A stretch of 64,000 nucleotides of DNA from Rhodophyticola sp017644125. Its GTDB lineage: Bacteria; Pseudomonadota; Alphaproteobacteria; Rhodobacterales; Rhodobacteraceae. The stretch lies in the NCBI RefSeq assembly GCF_042140125.1, contig NZ_CP159473.1; one strand, written 5' to 3'. Shown in pieces: positions 36,530-44,310 of the stretch (position 1 is its first letter; each line of letters begins with the position of its first letter). The notes below the pieces were generated by a model. It ran no database searches. It had not been told where the DNA came from and was given only the letters and a program-made list of their open reading frames with translations. The position numbers and the translations under genes are program-made.

Positions 36530-37161
36530 GCCGCATCCTCCGCGTCATCGACGGCATCCAGCACGAGGACGAGACGTGTTTCGCCCGTTCCTTCGATGGG
36601 GGGCGAGCGGTGCAGAAGACCGGGAGTCGGCTTTTCCGGCCAGAGAGTGCCGCGCAGGAGGATCGGCGCACCGGTCGCTACAGAAAAGACCCGCGTGGGG
36701 TCCTGCCCATCGGTCGAAATCCCGTATTGCGTCCCTTGTCCGCGATAGGTGCAGACCAGCCGTGCCGTGATCGCGTCGATATGGAACTTGCGGCAGGCGT
36801 TTGTCGTGACCGCCTGGAGGCGCAGGCGGAGGTATCTTGTGCGCATCAACTTGGCGAAGACATCAGACAGGGCGCTGACATCGCCGATTAACTGGTCGCG
36901 CTCCGGGCAAACCGGCGTCCGCGCCGCGTCGCAGAGCGCTTCCACCGCTGAAAACACTGCCTCTGGACGAAGTATGACGCGCCCCTGCGGTAGCTGCGAT
37001 GGATCGAGCGCGTCGACCCACATCCGAAATTTCGGCGCAGGCTGCCTGCGCAAGATCGCCGTCGCGCAGCCGGGTTTCAGGAATGCGTTTAGGTCCTCGG
37101 GCTTGTCCGCTACGGCCACGCCGACAGCCGCATTCCTCACCAATGCACGTGCGAGCGTCAT
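36526..37161 (-). CDS. DUF1826 domain protein, zinc-cluster member
   Basis: A 211-residue cytoplasmic protein of the DUF1826 family, with KFHIDAITARLVCTYRGQGTQYG, VATGAPILLRGTLWPE and LLHRSPPIEGTGETRLVLVLD; the spacing of a HxD-like pair and a later HRSPP resembles a cupin/dioxygenase core. DUF1826 genes recur beside COG0523 GTPases. Function unknown; a metal-dependent role is inferred. It overlaps both neighbours by 4 bp. Confidence 0.8.
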   Translation of the reverse strand: MTLARALVRNAAVGVAVADKPEDLNAFLKPGCATAILRRQPAPKFRMWVDALDPSQLPQGRVILRPEAVFSAVEALCDAARTPVCPERDQLIGDVSALSDVFAKLMRTRYLRLRLQAVTTNACRKFHIDAITARLVCTYRGQGTQYGISTDGQDPTRVFSVATGAPILLRGTLWPEKPTPGLLHRSPPIEGTGETRLVLVLDAVDDAEDAA

Positions 37162-38369
37162 GCCGCTTCCTCCTGACGCCGCCAGATCGGAAACGGATCG
37201 GGATAATCCGGGAGGTCGTCCGGGCCGCTGGCAGCGGTTGCTGGAACCAGGCAGGCATCGAGCCGCGCCCTAAGCGCGGGCCAGTCGATACCGACACCGA
37301 TGAACACGATTTCCTGCCGCCGGTCGCCCCACGGCTCCTGCCAATGCTGTGCCATGTAGGCGCGGGCACCGTCGTGATCGGGCCAGCGTTCCTTCGGGAC
37401 CGACGCCCACCAAGTTCCGAGCGGCTTGACGCTCGACAACGCGCCTGCGAGCGAAAATTCGGCGACCCAGCCCGGGCGGGTGGCGACCCAGAAATGACCC
37501 TTTGCGCGGATCACGCCGGGCAGGTCCCCGTCCAGGACGGTCAGTATCTTTTCGGGGATGAAGGGCAGCCGCGCGCGATAGACGAAAGACGCGACACCGT
37601 ATTCCTCGGTTTCGGGCGTGTGATCCGCGAAACCATAAAGCTCCTTGGCCCACATCGGATGCTCGTGCGCCTTTTCGAAATCGAACAGGCCGGTGTCGAG
37701 GATCGCCTCAGCCGCGACTTCCGAATGGTCCGTCTCGATGATGCGCGCATCCGCATTCAGGCCGCGGATGATCTTGCGCGCGGCGTCGACCTTTTCCGGC
37801 CCCGCGTCGCTGATTTTGTTGAGGATCACCACATCGGCGAATTCGATCTGGTGGGTCAGCAGATGCACCAGCGTGCGCTCGTCTTCCTTGCCCATGGTCT
37901 CACCGCGGTCGCGCAGGAAGTCATGGCTGGAATAGTCGCCCAGCAGGTTCACCGCGTCCACGACTGTCACCATCGTATCGAGCCGGGAGACATCCGACAG
38001 GCTCTCCCCTGCCTCGTCACGGAAGTCGAACGTCGCGGCGACGGGTAGCGGTTCGGAAATTCCGGTGGATTCGATCAGCAGGTAATCGAACCGACCCTCG
38101 GCGGCGAGCCTGCGCACCTCGTCCAGCAGGTCGTCCCGCAGCGTGCAGCAGATGCAGCCATTGGACATCTCGACCAGGGTCTCGTCCGTGCGGCTGAGCT
38201 CCGTATCCGCCCGCACCAGATCGGCGTCGATATTGACCTCGGACATGTCGTTGACGATCACCGCGACACGCTGTCCCTCGCGATTGTTGAGCACGCGATT
38301 CAGGAGGGTGGTCTTGCCCGCACCGAGGAAGCCAGAGAGAACGGTGACGGGAAGTCTGTGATCGGTCAT
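37158..38369 (-). CDS. COG0523 (G3E) GTPase, zinc metallochaperone type
   Basis: A 403-residue GTPase. P-loop GFLGAGKT (residues 13-20), the metal-binding Cys-x-Cys-Cys of GCICC (72-75), Walker B-like LLIESTGISEPLP, NKxD as LNKISD, and a C-terminal CobW_C domain with RPGWVAEFSLAG. This combination matches zinc-transfer GTPases (ZigA/ZagA-like). It heads a run of four genes ending with aztD. A ggagg is 6 nt before the ATG. Divergent from the Rrf2 gene across a 92-bp palindromic region. Confidence 0.9.
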   Translation of the reverse strand: MTDHRLPVTVLSGFLGAGKTTLLNRVLNNREGQRVAVIVNDMSEVNIDADLVRADTELSRTDETLVEMSNGCICCTLRDDLLDEVRRLAAEGRFDYLLIESTGISEPLPVAATFDFRDEAGESLSDVSRLDTMVTVVDAVNLLGDYSSHDFLRDRGETMGKEDERTLVHLLTHQIEFADVVILNKISDAGPEKVDAARKIIRGLNADARIIETDHSEVAAEAILDTGLFDFEKAHEHPMWAKELYGFADHTPETEEYGVASFVYRARLPFIPEKILTVLDGDLPGVIRAKGHFWVATRPGWVAEFSLAGALSSVKPLGTWWASVPKERWPDHDGARAYMAQHWQEPWGDRRQEIVFIGVGIDWPALRARLDACLVPATAASGPDDLPDYPDPFPIWRRQEEAA

Positions 38370-38394
38370 AAGCAGCCTCCATGGATGGATCGAC

Positions 38395-38445
38395 TCAGGT
38401 AACTATCCAAGTTGCTGGACATGGGCAACTGGAATTGTTACCTGA
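38395..38445. promoter_or_regulatory. Nested inverted repeats between zinc cluster and Rrf2 gene
   Basis: Outer arms TCAGGTAAC (38395-38403) and GTTACCTGA (38437-38445) are perfect. Inner arms AGTTGC (38410-38415) and GCAACT (38425-38430) are nested inside. It sits in the shared divergent promoter region and is the probable binding site of the Rrf2 regulator. Confidence 0.65.
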
Positions 38446-38461
38446 TGGCGAGGAGAAGCCG

Positions 38462-38869
38462 ATGAAACGCAATAGCCGACTGTCGCTGGCCCTGCACACG
38501 CTCGGCCATATGGCGGGGAATCCTGACCGTATGCGCACCTCAGCCGAGATCGCCGCGCATGCCGGCACCAACCCCGTCGTCGTGAAACGCGTGCTGGGTC
38601 GGCTTCGGGCCGCAGGGCTGTTGGTTGCCGAAAAGGGGCATGCCGGAGGCTGGCGGCTGGCTCACGCGCCCGAGACAATCACCCTCGCGGACGTTTATCT
38701 CGCCTTGGACGAACGCCTTGCCCCCGAAGCCGAGACCGCCGATCCCCGCTGCGCGGTCGAACATGCATTGGAGCACCGTATGGCGGCAGTCATGGAAGAC
38801 GCCGAGAAGGCGCTCGTCGCGCGCCTAGCCACAATGACTATTGCCGAAGCGCGCGAGCCGGTTGGTTAG
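38462..38869 (+). CDS. Rrf2-family regulator of zinc cluster
   Basis: A 135-residue winged-helix regulator. RTSAEIAAHAGTNPVVVKRVLGRLRAAGLLVAEKG with GGWRLA is the Rrf2 DNA-binding part. The start at 38462 (MKRNSRLSLALHTL) follows aggagaagcc. Only one cysteine (about residue 101, PRCAVEH) is present, so it lacks the three-Cys Fe-S ligand set of IscR, NsrR and RirA, and would belong to the YwnA-like, non-Fe-S branch. Divergence from the GTPase gene suggests it controls the zinc cluster. Confidence 0.85.
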   Translation: MKRNSRLSLALHTLGHMAGNPDRMRTSAEIAAHAGTNPVVVKRVLGRLRAAGLLVAEKGHAGGWRLAHAPETITLADVYLALDERLAPEAETADPRCAVEHALEHRMAAVMEDAEKALVARLATMTIAEAREPVG

Positions 38870-39289
38870 GATAGAGTTTGCCGATAGACTGCGGTGAAGC
38901 GGGCTGTTGCAAGCTGGGAAACATGCAATCAGCTTTTCGCTGCTTCGGTCTATCCCGAACTAAGAGGCTGGTGAATCTGCCAAGTACGATAAGTCTCATA
39001 TGCTTCTTGCCCTATCACCCAAAGCCACCATTTGGGCTGTCGCAGCGAAATTCCGCTCCGTCCCGCGATGCAGCCATCCAGCACGCCGAAATGCGGCGCT
39101 CATGGTTCAATGTCCGCTATGCGGGCTGCGCTCGCAGCATCGTCTTAGGTTGGTCAAAGTCCGCTAAGGGCCGTCAACATTCGGGTGAGTTGTGGCTGAC
39201 GCCCAAATGCTGCGGTTGCTCCAACGGTGGTAGGGAGCCCATCGTGCGTGATGTTGCAAGACACACCAATGGCCGCTTTTCCGAATTCA
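38870..39289. other. Low-GC intergenic region with a 34-bp repeat
   Basis: About 420 bp, visibly less GC-rich than the surroundings and without a convincing gene. It contains repeat copy 1 at 39042-39075. Confidence 0.5.
39042..39075. repeat. Dispersed 34-bp repeat, copy 1
   Basis: Starts GCAGCGAAATTCCGCTCCGT and ends GATGCAGCC. It aligns without gaps to copies at 39795 and 41355: eight bases GCAGCGAA are identical in all three and most of CCGCT..GTCCCG is shared. Confidence 0.6.
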
Positions 39290-39721
39290 TTAGAGAGACT
39301 GCACACGGGCGTATCTGGCGCGAAGAACAACGAATAACCCCAACAATGCACCGAGCGACATGAGTGGCCAAGTTAGGGCAAAGAAGAGTTCCGAGCCGCT
39401 ATTCGGATAGCCAGGTGCAGCCCCCTCAAGAACGCTACATGCCGAGCGACCTTGAGCGAGAATTTCAAAGCTTAGACGAAATGAAAACCCAAGCTGCCAA
39501 ATAAGGACGGGCAGAACTGGAAGCGAAAACAAAACGATAGTGCGGGCGCTCCGCGACAGCCATAGTCCAAGCAGTGCAATGCCGTAAAGCGCTATGGAAA
39601 GCACAACGCCGAACAAGCGGTCTGCATCGCCTTGCGTGCAGGTCCCAGCAACACGGGCGAGTATTGTATTGCCAGCTCCGAGATAGAAGAAGACAATGGA
39701 GAGTGGCTGCCAAAATCTCAT
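39290..39721 (-). CDS. Membrane protein of unknown function
   Basis: A 143-residue protein with four hydrophobic helices (about residues 5-24, 38-56, 62-82 and 111-131) and no recognised motif. GC is below that of the neighbours. It lies between repeat copies 1 and 2 in a region of gene remnants, so it may be a recent arrival. Weak ribosome-binding site. Confidence 0.55.
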   Translation of the reverse strand: MRFWQPLSIVFFYLGAGNTILARVAGTCTQGDADRLFGVVLSIALYGIALLGLWLSRSARTIVLFSLPVLPVLIWQLGFSFRLSFEILAQGRSACSVLEGAAPGYPNSGSELFFALTWPLMSLGALLGLFVVLRARYARVQSL

Positions 39722-39794
39722 ATTTCGTTTTAGCAGCGCAGGCTTGATGCGTCGAGGTCTAGCGTCACGACCAGATTGCAGCCATTGGGTAGTC

Positions 39795-39828
39795 GCAGCG
39801 AAAGCTCACTTAGTCCGGCGATGCGGCC
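39795..39828. repeat. Dispersed 34-bp repeat, copy 2
   Basis: Starts GCAGCGAAAGCTCACTTAGT and ends GATGCGGCC. The preceding bases (CCATTGGG..GTC) also match those before copy 1 (CATTTGGG..GTC), so the similarity extends about 15 bp upstream. Confidence 0.55.
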
Positions 39829-39978
39829 ATAAGATCTCCCGAATAGCATGCGGCGCGGTCGCAAGTCGGATCTCCGCCCAAATTTCCGACTGCTGCAGTT
39901 AGATTGAAGGTGTGGTGTGGTTCAACATTTCAAGAGGTATGACCAGATTGGCAACTGCAAGCACATTATTTCAAACCT

Positions 39979-40130
39979 TCAGTATTGAGGCACCTTCTCG
40001 CCACGCCCGGCGTGATCGGCAACGATTTTGATGCGTTTCATCCTAGTCTCTTGCTTCTTCGCACCAGCAATCCACCTCAAAACGTTCCTCCGGTAGGACA
40101 GCGCAGCTTTGCTCCACCACGCCAGTCGAC
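39979..40130 (-). pseudogene. Remnant of YdeI-family protein (C-terminal end)
   Basis: In the same frame as the truncated adaptor gene, just past its TAA, the codons read ALSYRRNVLRWIAGAKKQET, then R, then MKRIKIVADHAGRGEKVPQY and stop. This matches the C-terminal helices of YdeI/OmpD-associated proteins (RRxxLRWIxxAKxxETRxxRI). No N-terminal part is present. It appears to be a leftover brought next to the adaptor fragment by recombination. Confidence 0.55.
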
Positions 40131-40149
40131 CCGCTCCACGGTCAGAAGG

Positions 40150-40599
40150 TTAGTCTCCGTCTCGAAGATCGCGCGCGGTCTCCGCGTCCTGCGCGCGCAC
40201 CTCCGACGACACGTTCCGCGATGCCAGGGTCTGAAGGCGCTCGAGGTCACGTTCGGCCTGCGCCAACGTCAGTTCTGTAGTTTCAACCGCGCGCTCGAAG
40301 GGATCAAGATCCAGCGCTGCAAGACGTTCACCTTCGGCAATTCTTATGCCCCGCGGGGCCTCCAAAACCGAAAGATACCCCGGCACCTCGAACGAAAGTT
40401 CCGCTGTTTCCAAGGCGGCGATCCGGCCGAAAAACTGCCTCTCCTGAACCTGGTCGGCTTCACCGACAATCATGGTGCGGACGAAAAGAGGGCTCGCTTC
40501 GCTGACCTCCTCGGGGCTAGTGTCTTGCGCAAATGCAATACCGAGGGACATCCCGACAAAGGCTGCGGTTGCGCCAGCGATCCGAATACCTTGCATCAT
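40150..40599 (-). pseudogene. Truncated RND efflux periplasmic adaptor (membrane fusion protein)
   Basis: A 149-residue frame that is only the N-terminal part of an RND adaptor (normal length about 350-400). Signal peptide residues 1-24; QFFGRIAALETAELSFEVPGYL is the barrel-sandwich half-motif and VETTELTLAQAERDLERLQTLA starts the coiled-coil hairpin. The second half of the hairpin, lipoyl half and membrane-proximal domains are missing, and no inner-membrane pump gene follows. It is divergent from a TetR gene across an operator. Confidence 0.82.
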
Positions 40600-40621
40600 G
40601 TGGGTTGGCTCCTATCTTTCT

Positions 40622-40637
40622 AACCGACCGTTCGGTT
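40622..40637. promoter_or_regulatory. TetR-type operator
   Basis: AACCGA (40622-40627) and TCGGTT (40632-40637) form an inverted repeat with a 4-bp spacer between the tetR-like gene and the truncated efflux adaptor. It resembles operators of efflux-controlling TetR regulators. Confidence 0.7.
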
Positions 40638-40669
40638 GGGAGATAGAAGGGCTTTTGAAAGGGTCAAGA

Positions 40670-41293
40670 ATGGGAAGCGATTTTGTGGCCACCGAGACGC
40701 GACGCGAAGAGATCATGCGGATCTCCACTGGTCTGTTTCTGGAAAACGGGTTTGCGGCCACGTCAATGAGCAAGGTCGCCGCTGCGTGCAAAATCACGAA
40801 GGCGAGCCTCTATCACCACTTCACCGGAAAGGATGAACTCTTCATCTCCTGTGTGACGCATGGCTATGCCCCTGCTCTGGATGATCTCCGCGTTTTGGAG
40901 AACGACCTTGCGCTCGATCCTATAACGCGCCTGCGAAAGGCAATCGGGGTGCTCTACGAGATGACGATCAATTCAGAGGTTGGGCGCATGTCACCGTTGA
41001 TCGCCGAGGTTTCGCGTGCGTTCCCCAATGTCGCGCGGTCATTCCATTCCGATTACATCGGTCCTCAGCAGGAGATTATCTGGCGCATGATTGAGGACGG
41101 CGTCGCGCGAGACGTGTTTCAGTCTGTGGACCGAAGAGCGTTTTTTCACCTGCTGTTCGGACCGATTGTGACGCTCTCCCTTTCTCGGGAGATGTTCACC
41201 AGCTTCGACGATCTCGAGGATCATTTTCCAGTCGAGCCACTCATGAACTCCCACATCGACTCCTTGCTACAGTTAATACAGCGTTGCGAGTGA
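40670..41293 (+). CDS. TetR-family regulator of efflux locus
   Basis: A 207-residue regulator. The start at 40670 (MGSDFVATETRREEIM) is chosen because the longer frame runs through the operator. Helix-turn-helix: GFAATSMSKVAAACKITKASLYHHFTGKDELF. The C-terminal half is an AcrR/TtgR-type ligand domain. It would repress the RND efflux genes, of which only a fragment remains, so it may now be without a target here. Confidence 0.88.
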   Translation: MGSDFVATETRREEIMRISTGLFLENGFAATSMSKVAAACKITKASLYHHFTGKDELFISCVTHGYAPALDDLRVLENDLALDPITRLRKAIGVLYEMTINSEVGRMSPLIAEVSRAFPNVARSFHSDYIGPQQEIIWRMIEDGVARDVFQSVDRRAFFHLLFGPIVTLSLSREMFTSFDDLEDHFPVEPLMNSHIDSLLQLIQRCE

Positions 41294-41573
41294 ATCTGAC
41301 GCGAGTGAGGCACTCGCCAAACTCATCCCCTAAAAAGCAGACTTTGGCTCATGTGCAGCGAAGGCCCGCTTTGTCCCGCACACCGGCCGTTAGGGGCGCG
41401 CCCGCCTTGGCGCTTTAGCCTCTAGAGTAAAAGCAGGCCAAGTCATCCGGACGGCTTGGAGGTCAGAAAGAGGTCCCGCGCATCCGTAATGGAGCGCCCT
41501 TCGGCCTCGTCTGCTCACGCCCGGCACCTGCCGCAAGGACGCATTGCCGGACCTCTTCGGCCGGACCTCGCAG
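41294..41573. other. Intergenic region with repeat copy 3
   Basis: About 280 bp between TetR and SDR genes; apart from the repeat at 41355-41388 I see no gene. Confidence 0.45.
41355..41388. repeat. Dispersed 34-bp repeat, copy 3
   Basis: Starts GCAGCGAAGGCCCGCTTTGT and ends CACCGGCC. Same length and register as the two copies near 39 kb; it differs most in the last ten bases. Confidence 0.6.
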
Positions 41574-42386
41574 TCAGGCTTTTGCGAGCCAGCCATTGTC
41601 GACCACAACCGCCTCTCCATTCACGAAACGCGCGTCGTCGCTGGCCAGGAAAAGCGCCACATCGGCCACCTCCTCGGGCTCACAGATGCGCAATTGCGTC
41701 GCCGCCAGATCATCGTCGCTCCAATCGAAGCCAAGTGCCTGGAAGTCCTTGATTTCATTCAGACCATGCGGCGTGCGGACAAAGGCGGGACACACCGCGT
41801 TGCAGCGGATGTTGTCCTGCCTGTACTCCACGGCGATATTCATCATCATCGCCTGAACCGCAGCCTTGGAGACCCCGTAAAGCGCCTCCAGCGCAAAGCC
41901 GCGCATGGACGAGACCGAGGACATCAGGACAATCGCGCCGCCGCCCTCTGCGATCATTTGCGGGATCACCCGGCGGGTGACCATGAAGGTGGATTTGACA
42001 TTCACCGCCATGAGCCGGTCGAAATCCTCCTCGGTACATTCCACATAGGGTTTGACCAGAACGATGCCGGCGTTGTTGAACAGCAATTGCGCGGGCCCCA
42101 AGCTGGCTTTCGCCGTTTCGAGAGCGCTTTCGACGGCATCGACATCGGAGAGATCGACCGCGACGGCACAGGCGGTGGCGCCGAGGGCCGCGATTTCATG
42201 GGCGACCTCCTCTGCCCCGCTCTTGTTGCGGTCGAGTATCGCTACTCTGGCGCCTTCGGCGGCGAGCCTCAGAGCCTGTGCCCGGCCCATGCCGCTGGCC
42301 CCGCCCGTCACGAGGGCGGTCTTTCCCTCGAACCGATCCTGAAAAACACGGTGTGTGCTGACGGGTTGGTGGCTCCGGGCATCCAT
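41574..42386 (-). CDS. Short-chain dehydrogenase/reductase
   Basis: A 270-residue classical SDR. Cofactor motif TGGASGMGRA, NNAG at LLFNNAGIV, catalytic Ser in MSSVSSMRG and YGVSK as Tyr-x-x-x-Lys. The Asp after the second strand (ILDRNKSG) suggests NAD preference. The start at 42386 has agggag before it. It is similar to the SDR at 45290 (both share CEPEEVA.VA.FLASDDA). It is divergent from the ABC binding-protein gene, with GntR-like sites in the space. Confidence 0.88.
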   Translation of the reverse strand: MDARSHQPVSTHRVFQDRFEGKTALVTGGASGMGRAQALRLAAEGARVAILDRNKSGAEEVAHEIAALGATACAVAVDLSDVDAVESALETAKASLGPAQLLFNNAGIVLVKPYVECTEEDFDRLMAVNVKSTFMVTRRVIPQMIAEGGGAIVLMSSVSSMRGFALEALYGVSKAAVQAMMMNIAVEYRQDNIRCNAVCPAFVRTPHGLNEIKDFQALGFDWSDDDLAATQLRICEPEEVADVALFLASDDARFVNGEAVVVDNGWLAKA

Positions 42387-42422
42387 GATGGCTGACTCCC
42401 TCATATCACTAAAGGCATGGCT

Positions 42423-42437
42423 ACCGTACCATTAGGA
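42423..42437. promoter_or_regulatory. Imperfect palindrome upstream of SDR, possible GntR site
   Basis: On the minus strand the sequence reads ATGGTACGGTAGCCA, an imperfect inverted repeat (TGG-TAC..GTA-CCA with one extra base), about 35-50 bp before the SDR start. Similar in type to the site at 42722. Confidence 0.4.
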
Positions 42438-42698
42438 AGCAGCCTGCTGTCAACTGACGAACCCGCCTCACACCGGAAACCCGTATCTCCACCTTGGTCG
42501 GGGCTGGGAAATCTGCGCCGTTGCGAGGCCTTCGCGCCTCCGGCGGCGACTTTGACCGATCTGGAATAAGTGCTTTGGCGCAGTTTTGGTCTGATCGGCA
42601 TTCGGAAGAAGATCCGGGCGCCACGCCCGGCGCGCAAACAGGAGGACCGGCTCATGGGCGGGCAAGGCCTTGGGCGCGGAAACCTTCGCCGGACCGGG

Positions 42699-42738
42699 TT
42701 GACACGAATCTCAAACTAAATGGTATGTTGCGCATACC
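42699..42738 (+). promoter_or_regulatory. Promoter with overlapping palindrome (possible GntR operator)
   Basis: TTGACA (42699-42704) is followed after 17 bp by the -10 position, which is covered by the perfect inverted repeat GGTATG-TTGCG-CATACC (42722-42738). Repressor binding there would block the promoter of the binding-protein gene. The FCD-type GntR gene downstream is the likely partner. Confidence 0.6.
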
Positions 42739-42866
42739 TTACTTTGGCTGCTCCGGTCTAACGGCCAGATCGCCTGCACAACCCAGTTGAGTTCTTGCCC
42801 GCGGTCGGCGCGCCGCCACGACAAAGCGCCGCACAGTCTTCACCGTCTCGCAAGGGAGCTACCGAT

Positions 42867-43961
42867 ATGGCCAAGACCACGCCACTTAAAACGATCCTCA
42901 CGACAAGCCTTGCCACCGCCGTTGCCCTGCCCGCCTGGGCCGAGGGCGAGTTGAGCCTGCTGACCTGGGAAGGCTATGCCGATGACAGCTTCATCGCCGC
43001 ATTCGAGGCCGAAACCGGCTGTCGCGTTTCGGCGACCTATGTGGGCTCCGGCGAAGAAATCATCGCCAAGATGGCGGCGGGCGGTGGGGTCTACGACCTG
43101 ATCACGCCCGCCTCCGACATCACGAAACTGATCATCGAAGCCGGTTTCGTCGAACCCATCGACATCAGCCGGATCGACGAGTGGGAGAACATCTATCCCC
43201 AGTTCCGGGAACTCGACAACATCCAGATGGACGGCGAATACTACGCGATGCCCTACACTTGGGGCGCTATCGCGTTCATGTATCGCAACGATGCCTTCGA
43301 AACGCCGCCGACCTCCCTTGCAGCACTTTTCGACCCCCGGAACGAAGGCCGCATCGCGCTCTGGGACGACAAATCGGCAATCTATGTGGCCGCCCGCTAT
43401 AATGGCGACACCAACATCTACACGCTCTCGGACGAGCAGATAGCGGCGGCGGTCGAGACGCTGATCGAGCAAAGGCCGCTGGTGCGCAGATACTGGTCCA
43501 CCGCGGGCGAACTGGTTGATCTCTATGTCGGCGGCGAGGTCGATATCTCGAACACATGGGCGGGCTACCAGTCGGCGCTGATCGCCGCGGAAGGCATCGA
43601 GGTCACGGAGTTCATCCCGGAGGAAAACGCGGAAGGATGGATGGATTCCTGGATGATCGCCGACGGCTCGGCGGACAATGCATGCACCTACCCGTTCCTG
43701 AACATGCAACTCAGCGAACAGGGCCAGTGCGGGGTGGCCAATGTGAACGGCTACTCGGTCGCCAATCCGGTCGCCGCGCGCAACTGCATGACCGAAGAGC
43801 AGTTCGTCGCCCTGCATCAGGACGACCCGGCCTATCTGGACGCACTGCTGATGTGGCAACCTGAACCTGCACACGGTCGTTCTGGGCCATGCCACGGCCC
43901 TTCTGGCGGTGGTGGTCATCCAGGTATTTGCCCGGCTGCAGCGGCTTCCGCGATCCCTTGA
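42867..43961 (+). pseudogene. Spermidine/putrescine-type binding protein, end lost at a deletion junction
   Basis: A PotD-like periplasmic binding protein with a signal peptide (residues 1-25). LSLLTWEGYADDSFIAAFEAETGC, YDLITPASDITKL, YAMPYTWGAIAFMYRN and TWAGYQSALIAAEG are typical. The protein is normal to LDALLMWQ (near 43859), where the last 15-20 residues should follow. Instead the DNA passes directly into permease coding sequence in the next frame, and this frame continues into a Pro/Gly/His nonsense tail to 43961. The protein could still be stable but has lost its final helix. Confidence 0.82.
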
Positions 43962-44262
43962 AGAGGCCTCATCCGACCTCGGCGCAAACGCGCTGGTCAC
44001 CTTCTGGTATGTCACGCTGCCCAATATCAAGACCGCGATCGTCGGCAGCGGGCTTCTGGTCTTCGTCCTGTCCTTCGACGAAATCCCCGTGACCTTCTTT
44101 CTGACCGGGCGCGATAACACCCTGCCGATGTATATCTATTCCACCATGCGGCGCGGCGTGACGCCGGAAATCAACGCGGTCGGGACTTTGCTTATTCTGT
44201 TCTCGGTTGTCCTGATCCTCCTGGCGGCGTTCCTGACCCGGGCGCCGGGGCGGAAACGCTGA
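43860..44262 (+). pseudogene. C-terminal part of PotC-type ABC permease
   Basis: From 43861 the frame reads LNLHTVVLGHATALLAVVVI, then FARLQRLPRSLEEASSDLGA (the EAA loop that contacts the ATPase), then FWYVTLPNIKTAIVGSGLLVFVLSFDE and a last helix ending APGRKR. This is the second half of a PotC/PotI permease; the first three helices, start codon and ribosome-binding site are absent, as are the ATPase and second permease genes. Confidence 0.82.
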
Positions 44263-44310
44263 GGCCGCCGCAGAAGCCATGAACGAAACCCACCACAGGA
44301 AGGATCAGAT

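Larger units (their letters stand above)
42387..42866. other. Divergent promoter region of GntR-linked cluster
   Basis: About 480 bp without a supported gene. It holds a promoter with an overlapping palindrome near 42700-42738 and an imperfect palindrome near 42423-42437. Confidence 0.5.

Noticed and set aside
38870..41573. Mobile element bounded by the 34-bp repeats
   Set aside because: The repeats are too diverged, there is no transposase, terminal inverted repeat or target duplication in the window.
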